Of a stretch of 64,000 bases of DNA, positions 47,217 through 58,040 are shown in pieces (position 1 is the stretch's first letter; each line of letters begins with the position of its first letter). Source of the DNA: Geosiphon pyriformis (Eukaryota; Glomeromycota; Glomeromycetes; Archaeosporales; Geosiphonaceae); assembly GCA_016748015.1 (NCBI GenBank), contig JAAOMT010000474.1, forward strand, positions 27,841-91,840. Direction: 5' to 3'. The translations under genes were made by a program, and so were the position numbers. The notes beneath the pieces were generated by a model. It was not told the DNA's origin, ran no database searches, and saw nothing but the letters and a program-made list of their open reading frames with translations.

Positions 47217-47840
47217 TTAGAAGTCACATAGGATCAAACAGTGGTCACATAGTTGAGTGTTTATTTCTTCCAGCCATTGTTCTTGTTCTTTTTGAGTGGG
47301 TGCCAATTCTTGGTAGTGTTCATGGAATTGTTTTAGATCCAGTAGATTTATGACTGGTTCTGGGTACCAGTCAAGCTCTATGGGTTTTAGTGGGTTATTT
47401 TTGATTGTCCTTATTTCTTTTGGTGACACTCCTTTGATTTTGGTGAGAGCCATTCACCAAATTTTGTCATCATCATGTGGACATCCATTCAAGTGTTTGA
47501 TGGTTTGTCTCCAGGCAGCATCTATGGATGTTTTTTTTCTTATCCAGTTGCTTATGAGAATTATGTATTGACATGATTTATCATCTATTTCTCCTTTCTC
47601 AGGAATGTCATTCCACATTTTTTCATTAAGGAGAGTTTCCCTACAAGCCAAGCATGGCTCATTATCCTATTTTCCAACTTGTTTTGGTCTTCCAAAGCAT
47701 TCAATGAGGCATAAATGGCAATAAAACTTAGTTGCCATCTGGTATTTCTCATCATTGTCATAGCATGCACCCATTGATGACAATTTTTTGCCACAATCAA
47801 TGCATATCAGCTTTGGTCAGCAATAGCTCAATAGTTGTGG
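47217..47840 (-). pseudogene. Gypsy-2 CxxC-rich module between protease and dUTPase
   Basis: Reverse-strand frames show CIDCGKKLSSMGACYDNDE near 47800, FYCHLCLIECFGRPK near 47720 and PCLACRETLLNEKMWNDIPE, CQYIILISNW (47651-47454). An acidic helical piece follows: LTKIKGVSPKEIRTIKNN, IELDWYPEPVINLLDLKQFH, and CDHCLILCDF (47453-47217), then YCNECDFIYN. At least four CxxC pairs suggest two zinc sites. The function is unknown. A Ser/Asn/Asp-rich linker (47150-46930) separates it from the dUTPase. Stops and shifts split the frame. Confidence 0.75.
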
Positions 47841-48149
47841 TGATATATATATATAAGGGGTGTAACTGGCAGTTGGTAGTGGCTCTTCTTCTTTTGCTTT
47901 TCCTTTCCTTTTTTCTTTTTCATCCCATTCCTAAGTTGGCAGTTCTTTTGAATTATGGTCAGTTTTTCAGGCTTGGTCAGCATTCCAAGTAAATTTTGTT
48001 TCCTTCTGTTTTCTTTTGTTATTGTCATCCCAGAATAGTATGAGCAGTAGTTTATTGTGGTCATCTTTGGTCCACAATACTTGATAGGCTTTCTAAGTTG
48101 GTTTCTTCTTGTTTTCCTCGAACTTGATTAGTGATTACATAATAGTGCT

Positions 48150-48732
48150 GGGCTTGAAGTGACCACAAGTTGCTGGTATCTGGATGTGTTAGCCATTTTG
48201 GCTGAGTTGTAATTCTTGAGTGGTCTAATCAAGTATGGCATTAGTTTTGGATAACCAATTATTGCCCACTAATGCTTGATATTGGGTTGCTTCTATTACT
48301 AGAATTTTGATAGGAGTAATGATGTCATTGACTTTGAAAGAGAAGTTATCAATTTCACTGATTGGAGTTTTAGTCACTTCATCAGCAGTAATAATGCATA
48401 CACTGGCAATATAATCAACTTGGCAACCTAATTGGTTTATAAGTTGTCATGTGATGATGGTGTCAGCTGATCTACTATCTAGAATTAGTTTAATGATGTG
48501 GCCATTAACTTTTGTGTCAGTGTACATAGCAATAATTGGTTTGGTGTCAAGAGTGGCTCTACTGAATAATGAGACTGGTATGGTTTTCTCGAGTTTGAAT
48601 GGAAAAATTGCTACTAGTGATTTGTCATTGGTAATGGTGACTGGAAGTATGTTGCTGGTAAGTGATTGTTTTTGGTTGGTTTCTGAGTTGTTGGGTAAGG
48701 TGTCTTTTGGGGTAACCAGAAGACTTAAATAG
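48150..48732 (-). pseudogene. pol: Gypsy-2 aspartic protease
   Basis: The reverse strand reads PVTITNDKSLVAIFPFKLEK, ATLDTKPIIAMYTDTKVNGH, IIKLILDSRSADTIIT (active-site Asp kept, Gly of DSG now Arg), GCQVDYIASVCIITADEVTK, TPISEINDFSFKVNDIITPI, QALVGNNWLSKTNAILD and QIPATCGHFKP. It processes gag-pol in active elements. A TGA follows DTIIT at the same codon as in Gypsy-1, so that stop may predate the split of the two copies. The forward ORF 48451-48732 is antisense. Confidence 0.8.
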
Positions 48733-48799
48733 TATTGAACATTCAGGTTTTGGGTGTATCTGGTACCTGAATTCCATTGTCGAAATCCTAATGGCTAGG

Positions 48800-50824
48800 T
48801 TGTGGTACTGGAGATTGGTTGATGAACTACCATTAACAATCTTTAGTTTTGTTGTGTCAATTTCGACCTTTGGGTTCCATTTTGAGGTAAGTTTTGTGGC
48901 AGTGTTTGGATTTGTTGGGGTTAATAGATTACTTGGGACTGTAGCTGATAAATGGGTTAGGGCTGTGGTTAATAAATAATGGGTGTTGTTGGCTGATAAA
49001 TTGGTGGTTGATAAATTTGCTGCTGTGTTATAGGTATGTAATTCAGTTAATATAGTTTTGGGTTTAATTGATAACTCGGAGTTTGAAATTGGTGATCAGA
49101 GTTTCAATATTGATTTTCTGATCATTGGTTATCTATTCTTAACTTGCAATTAATCTTTAAATGTCTTTGTTTACTGCAGTAGTGGCAAACACACATCTTC
49201 TGTTACCACTGTTGATTGGTAGAGGATGATAGACACAACTAATTCTGGAAACAATTTGCATTCCCCTGATTGTTGCATCATTATGGTGGTTGATTGAATT
49301 ACTGAATTGTTTCAATTTGGAATCTAATTCAAATGATCTATTCATTACCAAATTTACAGCTTGGACATGGTTAGCTTTGAGTTCTGCTGCTTCAAAATCT
49401 CTGGTATTTGTAACTGCTGCTTAAAAGTCTGCTAAATGCATTGAACATACACATTGGAGGATGCTACTGCACAATCCGCAAATAAACTGATTCAGTATCT
49501 GGGCTACGGTAAAATAATCAGCATCAATGGTTTGTATTTGGTGCAGATTTTGATAAAAATGTCTTAAATAAGTGATAACTGCTTTAGTGTCTCCCTGTTT
49601 CATTGTGGTAAAAGTATTGGCTAGGCAGTTGATGCTGTTGCTGTTACTAAAATATCTTAAAAATTCCAATTTAAATGCATCAAATGTCTGGGGTTTCTGA
49701 GCTAGGTTATGATATCATAAGTTGGCAGCATTCTGAAGAAAATAGAGGATTGCTTGAAGAACTCTGGTGTTATTTCAGTTATTGGTAGTAATGGCTTTGG
49801 TAATATTGTTAATTTACGTTTGAGTATTATCTTCTTTGCCAGAAAATTTCTCAATTTTGGTAATGGGTGCATATGTCATTAATACTAATAGTAGTTGTGG
49901 TTGTTGTTGTAGTTGTTGTTGTGGCTGTTAAAGCGGTTGCTGTGGTTGTTGAAGTAATTGTTGAATGAATTGCTGAAGTGGCTGCTGTAGAATTGGTTTA
50001 AGAATTGGTTCAATTGGTGGCTGATTGATGACAATTACTGGAGGTAAGTTTTGCTGATTAATGGTTTTGGGGTTGGGATTGTTTTGAGTTTGCTGAGTTT
50101 GAATGTTTGGAGTTTCAACTTCTGGATTTTCTAGGATCAGGTTTTGTTTGCTGTTTTCCTGATTGCTACCTTCTTCTTCCTTGAAATTAGTTAATTTCCA
50201 AGGACTAACAGTTCCAAAATCTGGTTGTGGTAGTGGTAATCAAATTCCTAATGATATTGGAAATTGCAATTTAAATCTTTCAAAGTAATTGCCATATGTT
50301 CCGAGTAACTTTGTTTTCTTTTGGAACAAGATTTTGTTCAATACTGTTGTTGTATTAGTGGATGTATCAGTTGATGTTATGTTGATAGTGCTTTCAGGCA
50401 TATAATGATAAGATGGATTGGTAGGTGAATTAAATCTTTGCTTTTTCTAAGTGGATAGTTAGATTTGCTTTGGGGTTTTTGCTAGTGTTTGTAGTTTTCT
50501 TTTCTTTTTGTCCACAAATGTAATAGGAAATTTTTGTTTGGTGTATTTTTCAATTTCTCTGTTTATTTCTGTGATTAGTGGTGCAAATAAATAGTTTTGC
50601 AAAAGGGTAGTACTTTGGAATAGTTTACTGAAGAAATTGTTGAAGGCAGATTCTGGATCTCCTTGGCCTTCTAAATGATATACAATTTTCTTGTTGACAT
50701 AGCAGTTAAAAGCTGATTCTGTTGGCCAACTATTATTTGTTAATCTGAGATGGGTGTGATAATGTTGAAATAAGAATTTTGCAAATTCTAAATGGTTTGT
50801 CCCTGTTTTTTCAGATTCTGCCAC
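48800..50824 (-). pseudogene. gag: Gypsy-2 gag
   Basis: ATG 50824 opens 121 codons (MAESEKTGTNHLEFAKFLF, AFNCYVNKKIVYHLEGQGD, EINREIEKYTKQKFPITFVD). After stops, a Gln-rich stretch (49890-49990) leads to the capsid-like segment. This includes MEFLRYFSNSNSINCLANTF, AVITYLRHFYQNLHQIQTID and FICGLCSSILQCVCSMH (49669-49421), then FELDSKLKQFSNSINHHND (49351). A CHYCSKQRHLKINC zinc knuckle (C-x2-C-x4-H-x4-C, intact) lies near 49145-49190. Start choice: the ATG follows the 5' LTR by 66 bases. Gag makes the particle shell and binds RNA. Confidence 0.8.
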
Positions 50825-50890
50825 TGTTTCGGATAAATGTTGTGTTGGTACTGGTTTTTTGTAAGATTATACCTCACAAAAAACACCAAA

Positions 50891-51722
50891 TGTTACAGAT
50901 GATTATTTGGGGTCTTAAATCAAATAACAAATCTGTAACTTGGTGCTTTGGTATCTTAATAATATAAGTAATATTGGTATGTTGTTGTTATCTGAAGATT
51001 TGATTAATCTGAAGGTTTTATGGTTGAGTTCTTTGTATAATAGACAAAGATTCAATAGTGGTTTCAGTAGCCTCCCAGAATCGCAATTCCATCGAATTTT
51101 TTTCTTAGCATGGTGGCTAGTAATCCTTCTGGTAAGCTATTTTCAATTCTATGAGTGTTTTACCTTTGTTTCATGGGTCTTTTACCAGTCTCTATGATGT
51201 TTTTTAATTCAGTACTTTAATCCTTAATCAGTTTTAGTAACCAACAATAAAATCAAGAAAAAAAAATAAAAGAAAAAAAAATAAAGAAATAAAGAAGTAA
51301 GTCAATGTAATTACAAGTTAGTATTCTGTTAATAGCCATAATCAAGAGTTATTGTTCCAGTGTGGTCAAGTATTGATTACTATTAACATAAAATGTTGAT
51401 AGTAGAGAGTAGAATTGAGATAACAAATAGTTATTTATTAATATTTGTGATGGAGAAAGTTGCTTAGATTAAATTTAAATAGAAAGATCTGTTTTTTTTA
51501 TTTCTAATGCTACCACTATATATACATAATTTGGGTTCTATGAGATCACTTACATTCTTGAGCAATGTGTTATAATTTTTCAAGCAATGCTTATATTGCT
51601 GAGCAATGTGTCATATTTTTTTGACATTACTTTACATTGTTGAGCAATGTGCTCACATGCTAACTACTATTCTCTTATTAGTCTACTCTTTTTCTATATC
51701 TGTTTTTTTTTTATGAGTAATA
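50891..51722 (-). repeat. Gypsy-2 5' LTR
   Basis: An 832-bp partner of 41720-42555. In window orientation it starts TGTTACAGATGATTATTTGG and ends TATGAGTAATA, so the element's terminal TG has become TA. It contains the AGCAAT array at 51550-51660. The bases beyond its inner end, TTTGGTGTTTTTTGTGAGG in element orientation, are the candidate primer-binding site. Confidence 0.9.
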
Positions 51723-52040
51723 CTGAGTAAGAAAAAAAACTCTCAAAGAAGCCATCTGACAACAAGCAGTTAAACATCTAAATAGTTGTTTATATAATGA
51801 TAACAAAATTTGGTGTATGGCTCTCACCAAAATCAAAGAAGCATCACCAGAAGAAATAAAAACAATTAAAAACAACTTACCAGAATCTATAGAACTTGAT
51901 TAGGGCCCAAATTCAGACATTGTCCTAAACCCTATAGACCAAAAACAATTCCATGAACATTACCAAAAATTAGCACCTACCAGAAAAAAACAAAAACAAT
52001 GTTTAGAGCAATTGAATACTCAACTGTATTAATATTGCTT
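51723..52040 (+). pseudogene. Gypsy-1 CxxC module, part after the nested insertion
   Basis: The frame resumes as VRKKTLKEAI, QQAVKHLNSCLYNDNKIW, MALTKIKEASPEEIKTIKNN, LDQGPN-like (with TAG), QFHEHYQKLAPTRKKQKQCL and LNTQLY. These align block by block with Gypsy-2 47540-47220. The first codon, TGA, replaces the Trp of ISNW at the target duplication. Confidence 0.8.
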
Positions 52041-52292
52041 AATTTTCTGTAACTTTCAATATTGTAATAAGTGTAATCTTATTTATAATCTACCATCATG
52101 CATAAGCTATACGATTCCAGAAAAGGAAAAACCAATCAGCAGCTGTGCATCTGAATCAGAATCAATGTTCAATCCCAATTCAAACTTTGACAACAATAAC
52201 AATGATAACAATAAATCCAGCTTTGTTCAATATGACAACCAAAATAATAACAATTCAAACTCCGATTCAAACTCAAACAATACATTACACTT

Positions 52293-52770
52293 TTGGATCT
52301 TTCTAAGAAGCAAGAACTTAAGTGGTTTAGCAATAATGATAAAGATATTATGTCAAAACATGTGCATGGTACTGATACAAGGTTTGATTTAAGATATCCA
52401 AGAAAAAAAGCCATCAAATTGGAACCACATTTGCACACCTACATTGATTTCAAAATAGCACTGAAAATTTCAGCAACTATTATGATTCAACTAGCATCTA
52501 AGAATAGTTTAGTAAAAAAGAAAATCAATATACAAAGAAAAATAATTGATACAGGATATGTAGAAAATATTATTGTAATACTACAAAATAACTCAGAAAA
52601 GATCTACATTATAGAACCAAATGAAAAGATAGCATAGGCAATATTTCTGTCTTTGGTTAAAGTAACTTAATTAGTTTCAGTAGAAAATAGAAAAAAATTA
52701 GAGATTACAGCAAAAAAAATAAGTGGATTTGAATCCATAAATAGAATAGACATATTAGTCAATATAACAG
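52293..52770 (+). pseudogene. Gypsy-1 dUTPase-like domain
   Basis: The open frame 52293-52637 reads KQELKWFSNNDKDIMSKHVH, GTDTRFDLRYPRKKAIKLEP, IMIQLASKNSLVKKKINIQR, KIIDTGYVENIIVILQNNSE and IEPNEKIA. A TAG then interrupts AIFLSLVKV, and the frame continues through KLEITAKKISGFESINR at the motif 5 position. Motif 1 Ala is now Thr and motif 2 RSS is KNS, changes explained by G to A. A Ser/Asn-rich linker (52160-52290) precedes it, as in Gypsy-2. Confidence 0.75.
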
Positions 52771-52844
52771 AAGAAAAAGTTGTTGACAAAAAAGAAATTA
52801 TCTTTATCTGTCAACTAATTTTTATTCCATTATATGACTAGTAC

Positions 52845-54130
52845 ATGTTAACAATAGAAAGAAAAGTAAAGGATCAAGCCCAGATTTTTGAAGCAAAGCC
52901 AACTATTTGCAAGTTAGAAAAGATTGGACTTATTAATCTCTATATACCAGTCAAAAACTACTATTATATCAAAATTCTTATTTACAACATGACTGGAGAC
53001 ATCATTGAAATACCAAAAGAAACTATTATTGAATATTTAATCACTGAAGTTGAGGACCAATTACCAAACCACATTCTAGACTTTCCACAACTATATAGAT
53101 ATGTGAACATCACATCACAAGTTATATACAAACAATATAAATGCTATTTGCTTTAACCAAAACAATTAGAACAAATGAACTTGAGAAACTTAGACCCACT
53201 GCAATGTATGCAAATCAAGATACTACTTAACAATTTTACTAATATCTTTGCAAGTAAAAATGAGTTTGGCAGAACCAATATCATTCAGCATTAGATCAAA
53301 ACAGAAAATATTATGCCAATTAAACAAAAAGCATATAGGGTACTACCAGCCAGCCATGAAATCATCCAACAGGAAATCAATTGGATGCTAAACAATAAGT
53401 TAATTCAACCATCCATGAATTTATGGTCATTGTTAGTGGTACTAGTCCATAAGAAGAATGGAAAAATTCGCTTTTGTGTAGATTATAGAAAACTCAATAG
53501 AGTTACTCATGGAGACAATTATCTGACCTCATGAATCCAAGAATTATTTGATGCTTTCAGTAGAAAGAAATGGTTTTCAACATTAGATTTAGATAGTGGT
53601 TATTGGCAAGTAGCCATGAATTCAGCCAACAAAGAAAAGACTGCATTCACAACAAAAGAGAGAAATTTTGAATTCAAAATAATACTATTTGGTTTAATAA
53701 ATGCTCCAGCCACATTTCAATGGCTAATGGAAATTGTTTACACTGGACTACTATGAAAATTGGTAGTTATATATTTGGATGACATTAATGTATTCTTAAG
53801 AACATTTGATGATTATTTTCATTATTTACAGCAAGTATTTGAAAAATTCAGATAAGCAAGATTAAAGTTAAATGCAAAGAAGTGTTTCTTTAACAAAACA
53901 GAATTAAAATTCTTAAGACATATCATGAACAAAGATGGCATCAAAACAAATTCAGATAAGATTAAAATAGTAAAGAAATTTCCAGTACCAATTAATTTGA
54001 CTGAATTACAAACATTTTTGGAATTTGCAAGTTATTACTACCACTTTATTAAAAACTTTTCCAAATTGGCTTAACCATTTTACCAACTTCAAACCAAAAA
54101 TGTCAAGTATAAATAGACACCAGACAATGC
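52845..54130 (+). pseudogene. pol: Gypsy-1 linker and reverse transcriptase
   Basis: The linker (52845-53156) reads ICKLEKIGLINLYIPVKNYY and VEDQLPNHILDFPQLYRYVN. RT blocks start at 53313: MPIKQKAYRVLPASHEIIQQ, NNKLIQPSMNLWSLLVVLVH, KIRFCVDYRKLNRVTHGDNY, WFSTLDLDSGYWQVAMN, LFGLINAPATFQWLMEIVYT and VVIYLDDINVFLRTFDD (YLDD at 53772-53783, intact). The thumb follows: LKLNAKKCFFNKTELKFLRH and LTELQTFLEFASYYYHFIKN. Stops at 53156, 53534, near 53755, 53856 and 54074 inactivate it. Confidence 0.85.
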
Positions 54131-54501
54131 CCAAAAGTGGAAAAAAAGACTCCTTTCAACATATTGGTTTTACAAAATCAGAAAACAACTAGACTTAAAA
54201 AATCTATATAGAGACTACAATTAGAAAACTTTCAACAAAGAAGCAATACAACAAGTAGAAAAATTTGTAAGAAGAAGTAACTTGACATTATACTACAAAG
54301 CAGTATATCAATTATATGTTGTTTTCTGACATTGTCTAAACATACTATTGGATAAATTTTTAAAAAAGATAACAGTCAACAACATAGAACAAATGACCAA
54401 TCAACATAGTTGACATAATTATTAAACATTACACGAACAAAGTTCTATTAATAGACACAACTGATTTCACAGAAGCTCAATATTAAAAAAGAAGAAAATA
54501 A
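54131..54501 (+). other. Gypsy-1 internal 3' segment lacking RNase H and integrase
   Basis: Only about 370 bases separate the RT thumb from the 3' LTR. They show no RNase H or integrase blocks; the peptide pieces (KQLDLKNLYRDYN, AIQQVEKFVRRSNLTLYYKA) match nothing I recognise. The end, AAAAAAGAAGAAAATAA (54485-54501), is a purine-rich tract right before the LTR. An internal deletion of the pol 3' half is the simplest reading. Confidence 0.65.
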
Positions 54502-55447
54502 TGTTACTTAAAAAAAGAAAGCTTATCAAAAAAAAAAGAAAAAAATGTGACCTAAAGAAAAACATAATGAAATATGAAGAGATACAGAATAATGCACAAT
54601 AATGTCGAATAATGTATTATAATGTAGAATAATGTGTTATAATACAGGATAACACAGAATAACATGTTATAATGTAGGATAACATGTTATAATGCAGGAT
54701 AACACAGAATAACATATAATAACGTCAGATAACATGTTATAATATAGAATAATTAGTTAGAACATAAGAAAAACAAAGTGATAGCTAGCAAAAACAGATA
54801 ATCCAAAACAATTTTGTAAAACTAGAAAATATGTATATATAGCAATAACATAAGAAACAGAAAAGAGAGAATCCTCAAACAAAAATTCATTAGTTATTGT
54901 TCTCTAGTTAGAAACTATATCATTTCAAATATCAATAAATATATTTATTCAACATCTTAAATTCAATTGCTCACTATTAATTTTAAATGTTGATAGTAAT
55001 TAATACTTAAATCATGTGAGAACAATAACTTTTAATTATGGCTATTAATGAGATACTAACTTGTATTGCCTTGGCTTAATTTTCTTTATCTTTTTTTATT
55101 TTTTGGTATCTTGTTAGTAGTTTATTAAACTTTTTAAGAATCAAGCACTAAGTTATTAACATTAAGGATTGTCTGGTAAAAGACCTCTACAAGTAGGTAG
55201 AATGTATAAGAATTATGGATTGCTTACCAGAGAATTGCCAGCCACTAAGCTGAGAAAAAAATTGACAGAATTGTGATTTTGAGAAGCTACAAATAAAACA
55301 ACATGGAAATTTCTGTCTATTATACAAAAAACTTAATTAAAACCTTCAGAATGCAAAAACCTTCAGATTACTACCATTTTATATTAATTAAACACCAAGT
55401 TATGGGTTTGTTATTTATTCCAACTATTCAAATAATCATCTGTAACA
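54502..55447 (+). repeat. Gypsy-1 3' LTR
   Basis: 946 bp from TGTTACTTAAAAAAAGAAAG to ATAATCATCTGTAACA. It pairs with 36689-37616 and carries the ATAACATGTTAT palindromes at 54659, 54679 and 54729. Confidence 0.85.
54580..54752. repeat. U3 palindrome array in Gypsy-1 3' LTR
   Basis: Units of about 20-30 bases such as AATAACATGTTATAATG(T/C)AG and GGATAACACAG. Three perfect ATAACATGTTAT palindromes are present. Confidence 0.75.
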
Positions 55448-55826
55448 ATATTTTCTGTGGCATAGTGTTATTTATGGTCTTATCAACTACTAAATTATCT
55501 GAGTTTACATAGCTCATTTCTTTAACAACTGTGTTTTTGATGTTTTTAATATTTAACAGACTACTAATACTACTAACTTTGCTGTCAACATTACTATTTC
55601 AAGACACCACAGATTTTTCACTAGCACTAATTACACTCTTAAGACTTAAGGGACCAACAGATGAATTAATTATGTTATCATTTACAACAGGCTTTTTTGG
55701 TTTTTTGTGAGATGTACTGCAAGAATACACACTCTTTACATAATTTTTTCTTGCATTTAAATGAGTTTCCAATCCAGCTAAAACTGAATCAAAACTATCA
55801 ATAGACAAGTCCACCAGTTTTATCAT
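55448..55826 (-). pseudogene. LINE 5'-terminal coding segment, separated by Gypsy-1
   Basis: ATG 55826 opens 75 codons: SIDSFDSVLAGLETHLNARK, SVYSCSTSHKKPKKPVV, SVGPLSLKSVISASEKSVVS. After a TGA it continues NSNVDSKVSSISSLLNIKN and EMSYVNSDN to NNTMPQK at the Gypsy-1 boundary. The continuation on the other side of Gypsy-1 (TYVLD near 36670) matches the next block of the same LINE protein as I remember it (TMPRK, then TRTYVLG). This displaced start shows that Gypsy-1 lies inside the LINE frame. Confidence 0.7.
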
Positions 55827-55830
55827 AGTA

Positions 55831-58040
55831 AAAAGGAATGTATTAGAAAAAATAACTTAAAAAAACAAAGAAAAAAAAAGCAATTTCTCTAAATATTTCT
55901 TTCACTTTCATCATAGTTAGAAGATTAACAAAAAAAAAGATAAAATAATAAATAATATCTTGTTAATAATTATAATTAAAAGCTATTTTTTTAACATTAT
56001 TAAGTAGTTATTATAGATATTAATAATATTAATATTATAATAATATAAATTTTAATATAATGATTAATAATATCAAAAAAAAGTAAAAAAATTTTTGATA
56101 ACAGTAGCAATAATAATTTAATTTACTTACTTTTAGATAGTTATGACAATTATTATAACAATACTAATTAAATTTCTGAATAATTATTTAATATTTACTA
56201 CTAAAATCAAGTAAAATATATTATTTTACAATAATTAATATGTTATAATCTTAGAATTATATCAATAAAATAATAATTTATAAATAAAACAAATAATAAT
56301 AAATTAATATAAATTTTATTATTGTAATACTTAAATACAAAATAAAATTAATATATTAAAATAATATTTAAACACTTTTATAATTAAAAACACTTTATAA
56401 TATTTAAAACATTTTATATAATAATATTTAAAACAAAATAAAGCATAATATATCTAATATTATATGATTATAATATGATTATAAAAAATAAAAATTATTT
56501 ATATTCTGCTATTGTGTTTGAAAAAATAGAAAATATTAAGAAAAATACATAGTAAATGTGATTATAAAGAAATAATATTATATATAAATAGTTTTGGTTT
56601 TTAAAAAAATATAATTATAAGAAAATAGTAAATATAAAAAAAGTTTATTATAATATAAAATAGTATTATCTATGTTTTTATTATTCTTTAAATTATTCAA
56701 ATTAGCATAATAAATTTTTTTAACAATTAAATTATTCAAATTATTGGCTTTTAAATTTTATTTGTATTACTTATTTTATTGTTCATTTTGCTTCTTTAAA
56801 CTTTACATAAAATGTGTTTATTTTTTTTTAAAATACCAAAATTTAAAAAACCAACAGAAATATTAATTACAATAATAATTGTGTTAAGTTTTTTGGTTTT
56901 TTTATTAGTATTTTTATAAATAAAAATAAATAAAAATTAATTTTTTTTACACTAAGATAAAATTTTATATTAGTCTTTTTATTATTAAAAACTTTAATTA
57001 AAAAAGTCACTAATTTTATAATAACAAAAATATTAGTATTAATAAAAATACTTATAAAAGTATAAAATAAAATATATAAAATAAAAAAATCTGCAATAAA
57101 TTTTTTGCTTTTATTATAATTGAAAAATTAATAAAAAAATTTTTTGGTGTTTTTTATAAAACATATTAAATTATTAAACAAAATAAATAATAAAAAATAA
57201 ACAAAAATTAATACAATAGTATTTTTTTTATTATATAATTTATTTTAATTAAATAAAATATTATATTATTATAGTTTAAAATTAAATATAATTCAAATTG
57301 TTAATTTTAAAATAAAATAAAACTTTAAATATTTATATAAAATTTTTGAATTTATTAAACTATATTAAAATTATTAATAAATAAATACAAAAAAGTTTTT
57401 AAATTAATAATAAACATTTTTGTTTGTTTAATACTTATTTTTTTAGTTTTAAAATACATATTATACAGTTTTTTTGTTAATTTATTTATAACGAAAAAGA
57501 ATTATAAATTTTATTAAAAATTTTACTTTTTATTATAAACAGGTATTTATTTTAATAAAATTAAAAGCAATATTTTTAAAATTAATTTGTTTTTTAATTT
57601 TAAAAACAATAATTTTATAAACAAATTAAAAAAAATAAAAATCAGAACAAAATTAATAATATAAAAAAACAAATATAAAATAAAATAACAAAAAAAAACA
57701 AAAATTACTAATTAATTTATATAAATAAAATATTGTTTTTTTTGAATTTACTATAATAAAATTTAAAAAAAATTTGTAAAAATAACTTAAAAAATTTATT
57801 AATAAATATTATTTATATAGTTTTTTAATATATATAAAAATAATAATAAACTTTTATTTTCTTAAATTTATAATTAAAGCAAAGAGTAAAACAATTATAT
57901 CTAATATTTTTTTTAAGATATCTAATAAAGTTTTAATCAAAAAAGTTTTTTTTATTGTAAAAGTTGTTAAACAGAATATTTTAGAGATTTTTTTTTAAAT
58001 AATAAATAATAAAAAACTGTTTTTAATGATTATTAAAATA
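55831..58040. other. Extremely AT-rich desert
   Basis: Almost only A and T between about 55910 and 58000, with many TAATA and TTTTAA tracts. No coding-like block, RNA gene or repeat boundary is visible. Confidence 0.6.

Larger units (their letters stand above)
41720..51722 (-). mobile_element. Gypsy-2: full-length Ty3/Gypsy LTR retrotransposon nested in Gypsy-1
   Basis: The 10,003-bp element lies on the reverse strand with LTRs at both ends. It has gag (50824 downward), protease, CxxC module, dUTPase-like domain, reverse transcriptase, RNase H and integrase in Ty3/Gypsy order. The flanks CTGG (41716-41719) and CTGA (51723-51726) fit a 4-bp target duplication with one transition. Joining them restores the Gypsy-1 frame ISNW-VRKKT. 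Stops in every domain mean it is inactive. LTR differences are mostly transitions. Confidence 0.9.
36689..55447 (+). mobile_element. Gypsy-1: Ty3/Gypsy LTR retrotransposon, decayed, host of two nested insertions
   Basis: The direct LTRs (36689-37616, 54502-55447) both run from TGTTA to TAACA. Between them on the forward strand are gag, protease, a CxxC-rich module, dUTPase-like domain and reverse transcriptase. A solo LTR (39188-40066) sits in gag and Gypsy-2 (41720-51722) sits in the CxxC module. The native element without these would be about 7.9 kb. RNase H and integrase are not recognisable. It is inserted in the LINE 5' coding region; I find no perfect target duplication. Many stops make it dead. 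Confidence 0.85.

Noticed and set aside
48791-48979. Forward 62-codon ORF in Gypsy-2
   Set aside because: Antisense to the linker between the gag knuckle and the protease of Gypsy-2; no resemblance to any protein.
55910-58000. Possible centromere or origin because of extreme AT content
   Set aside because: No repeat structure or known fungal origin/centromere signature is visible; base composition alone is not evidence.
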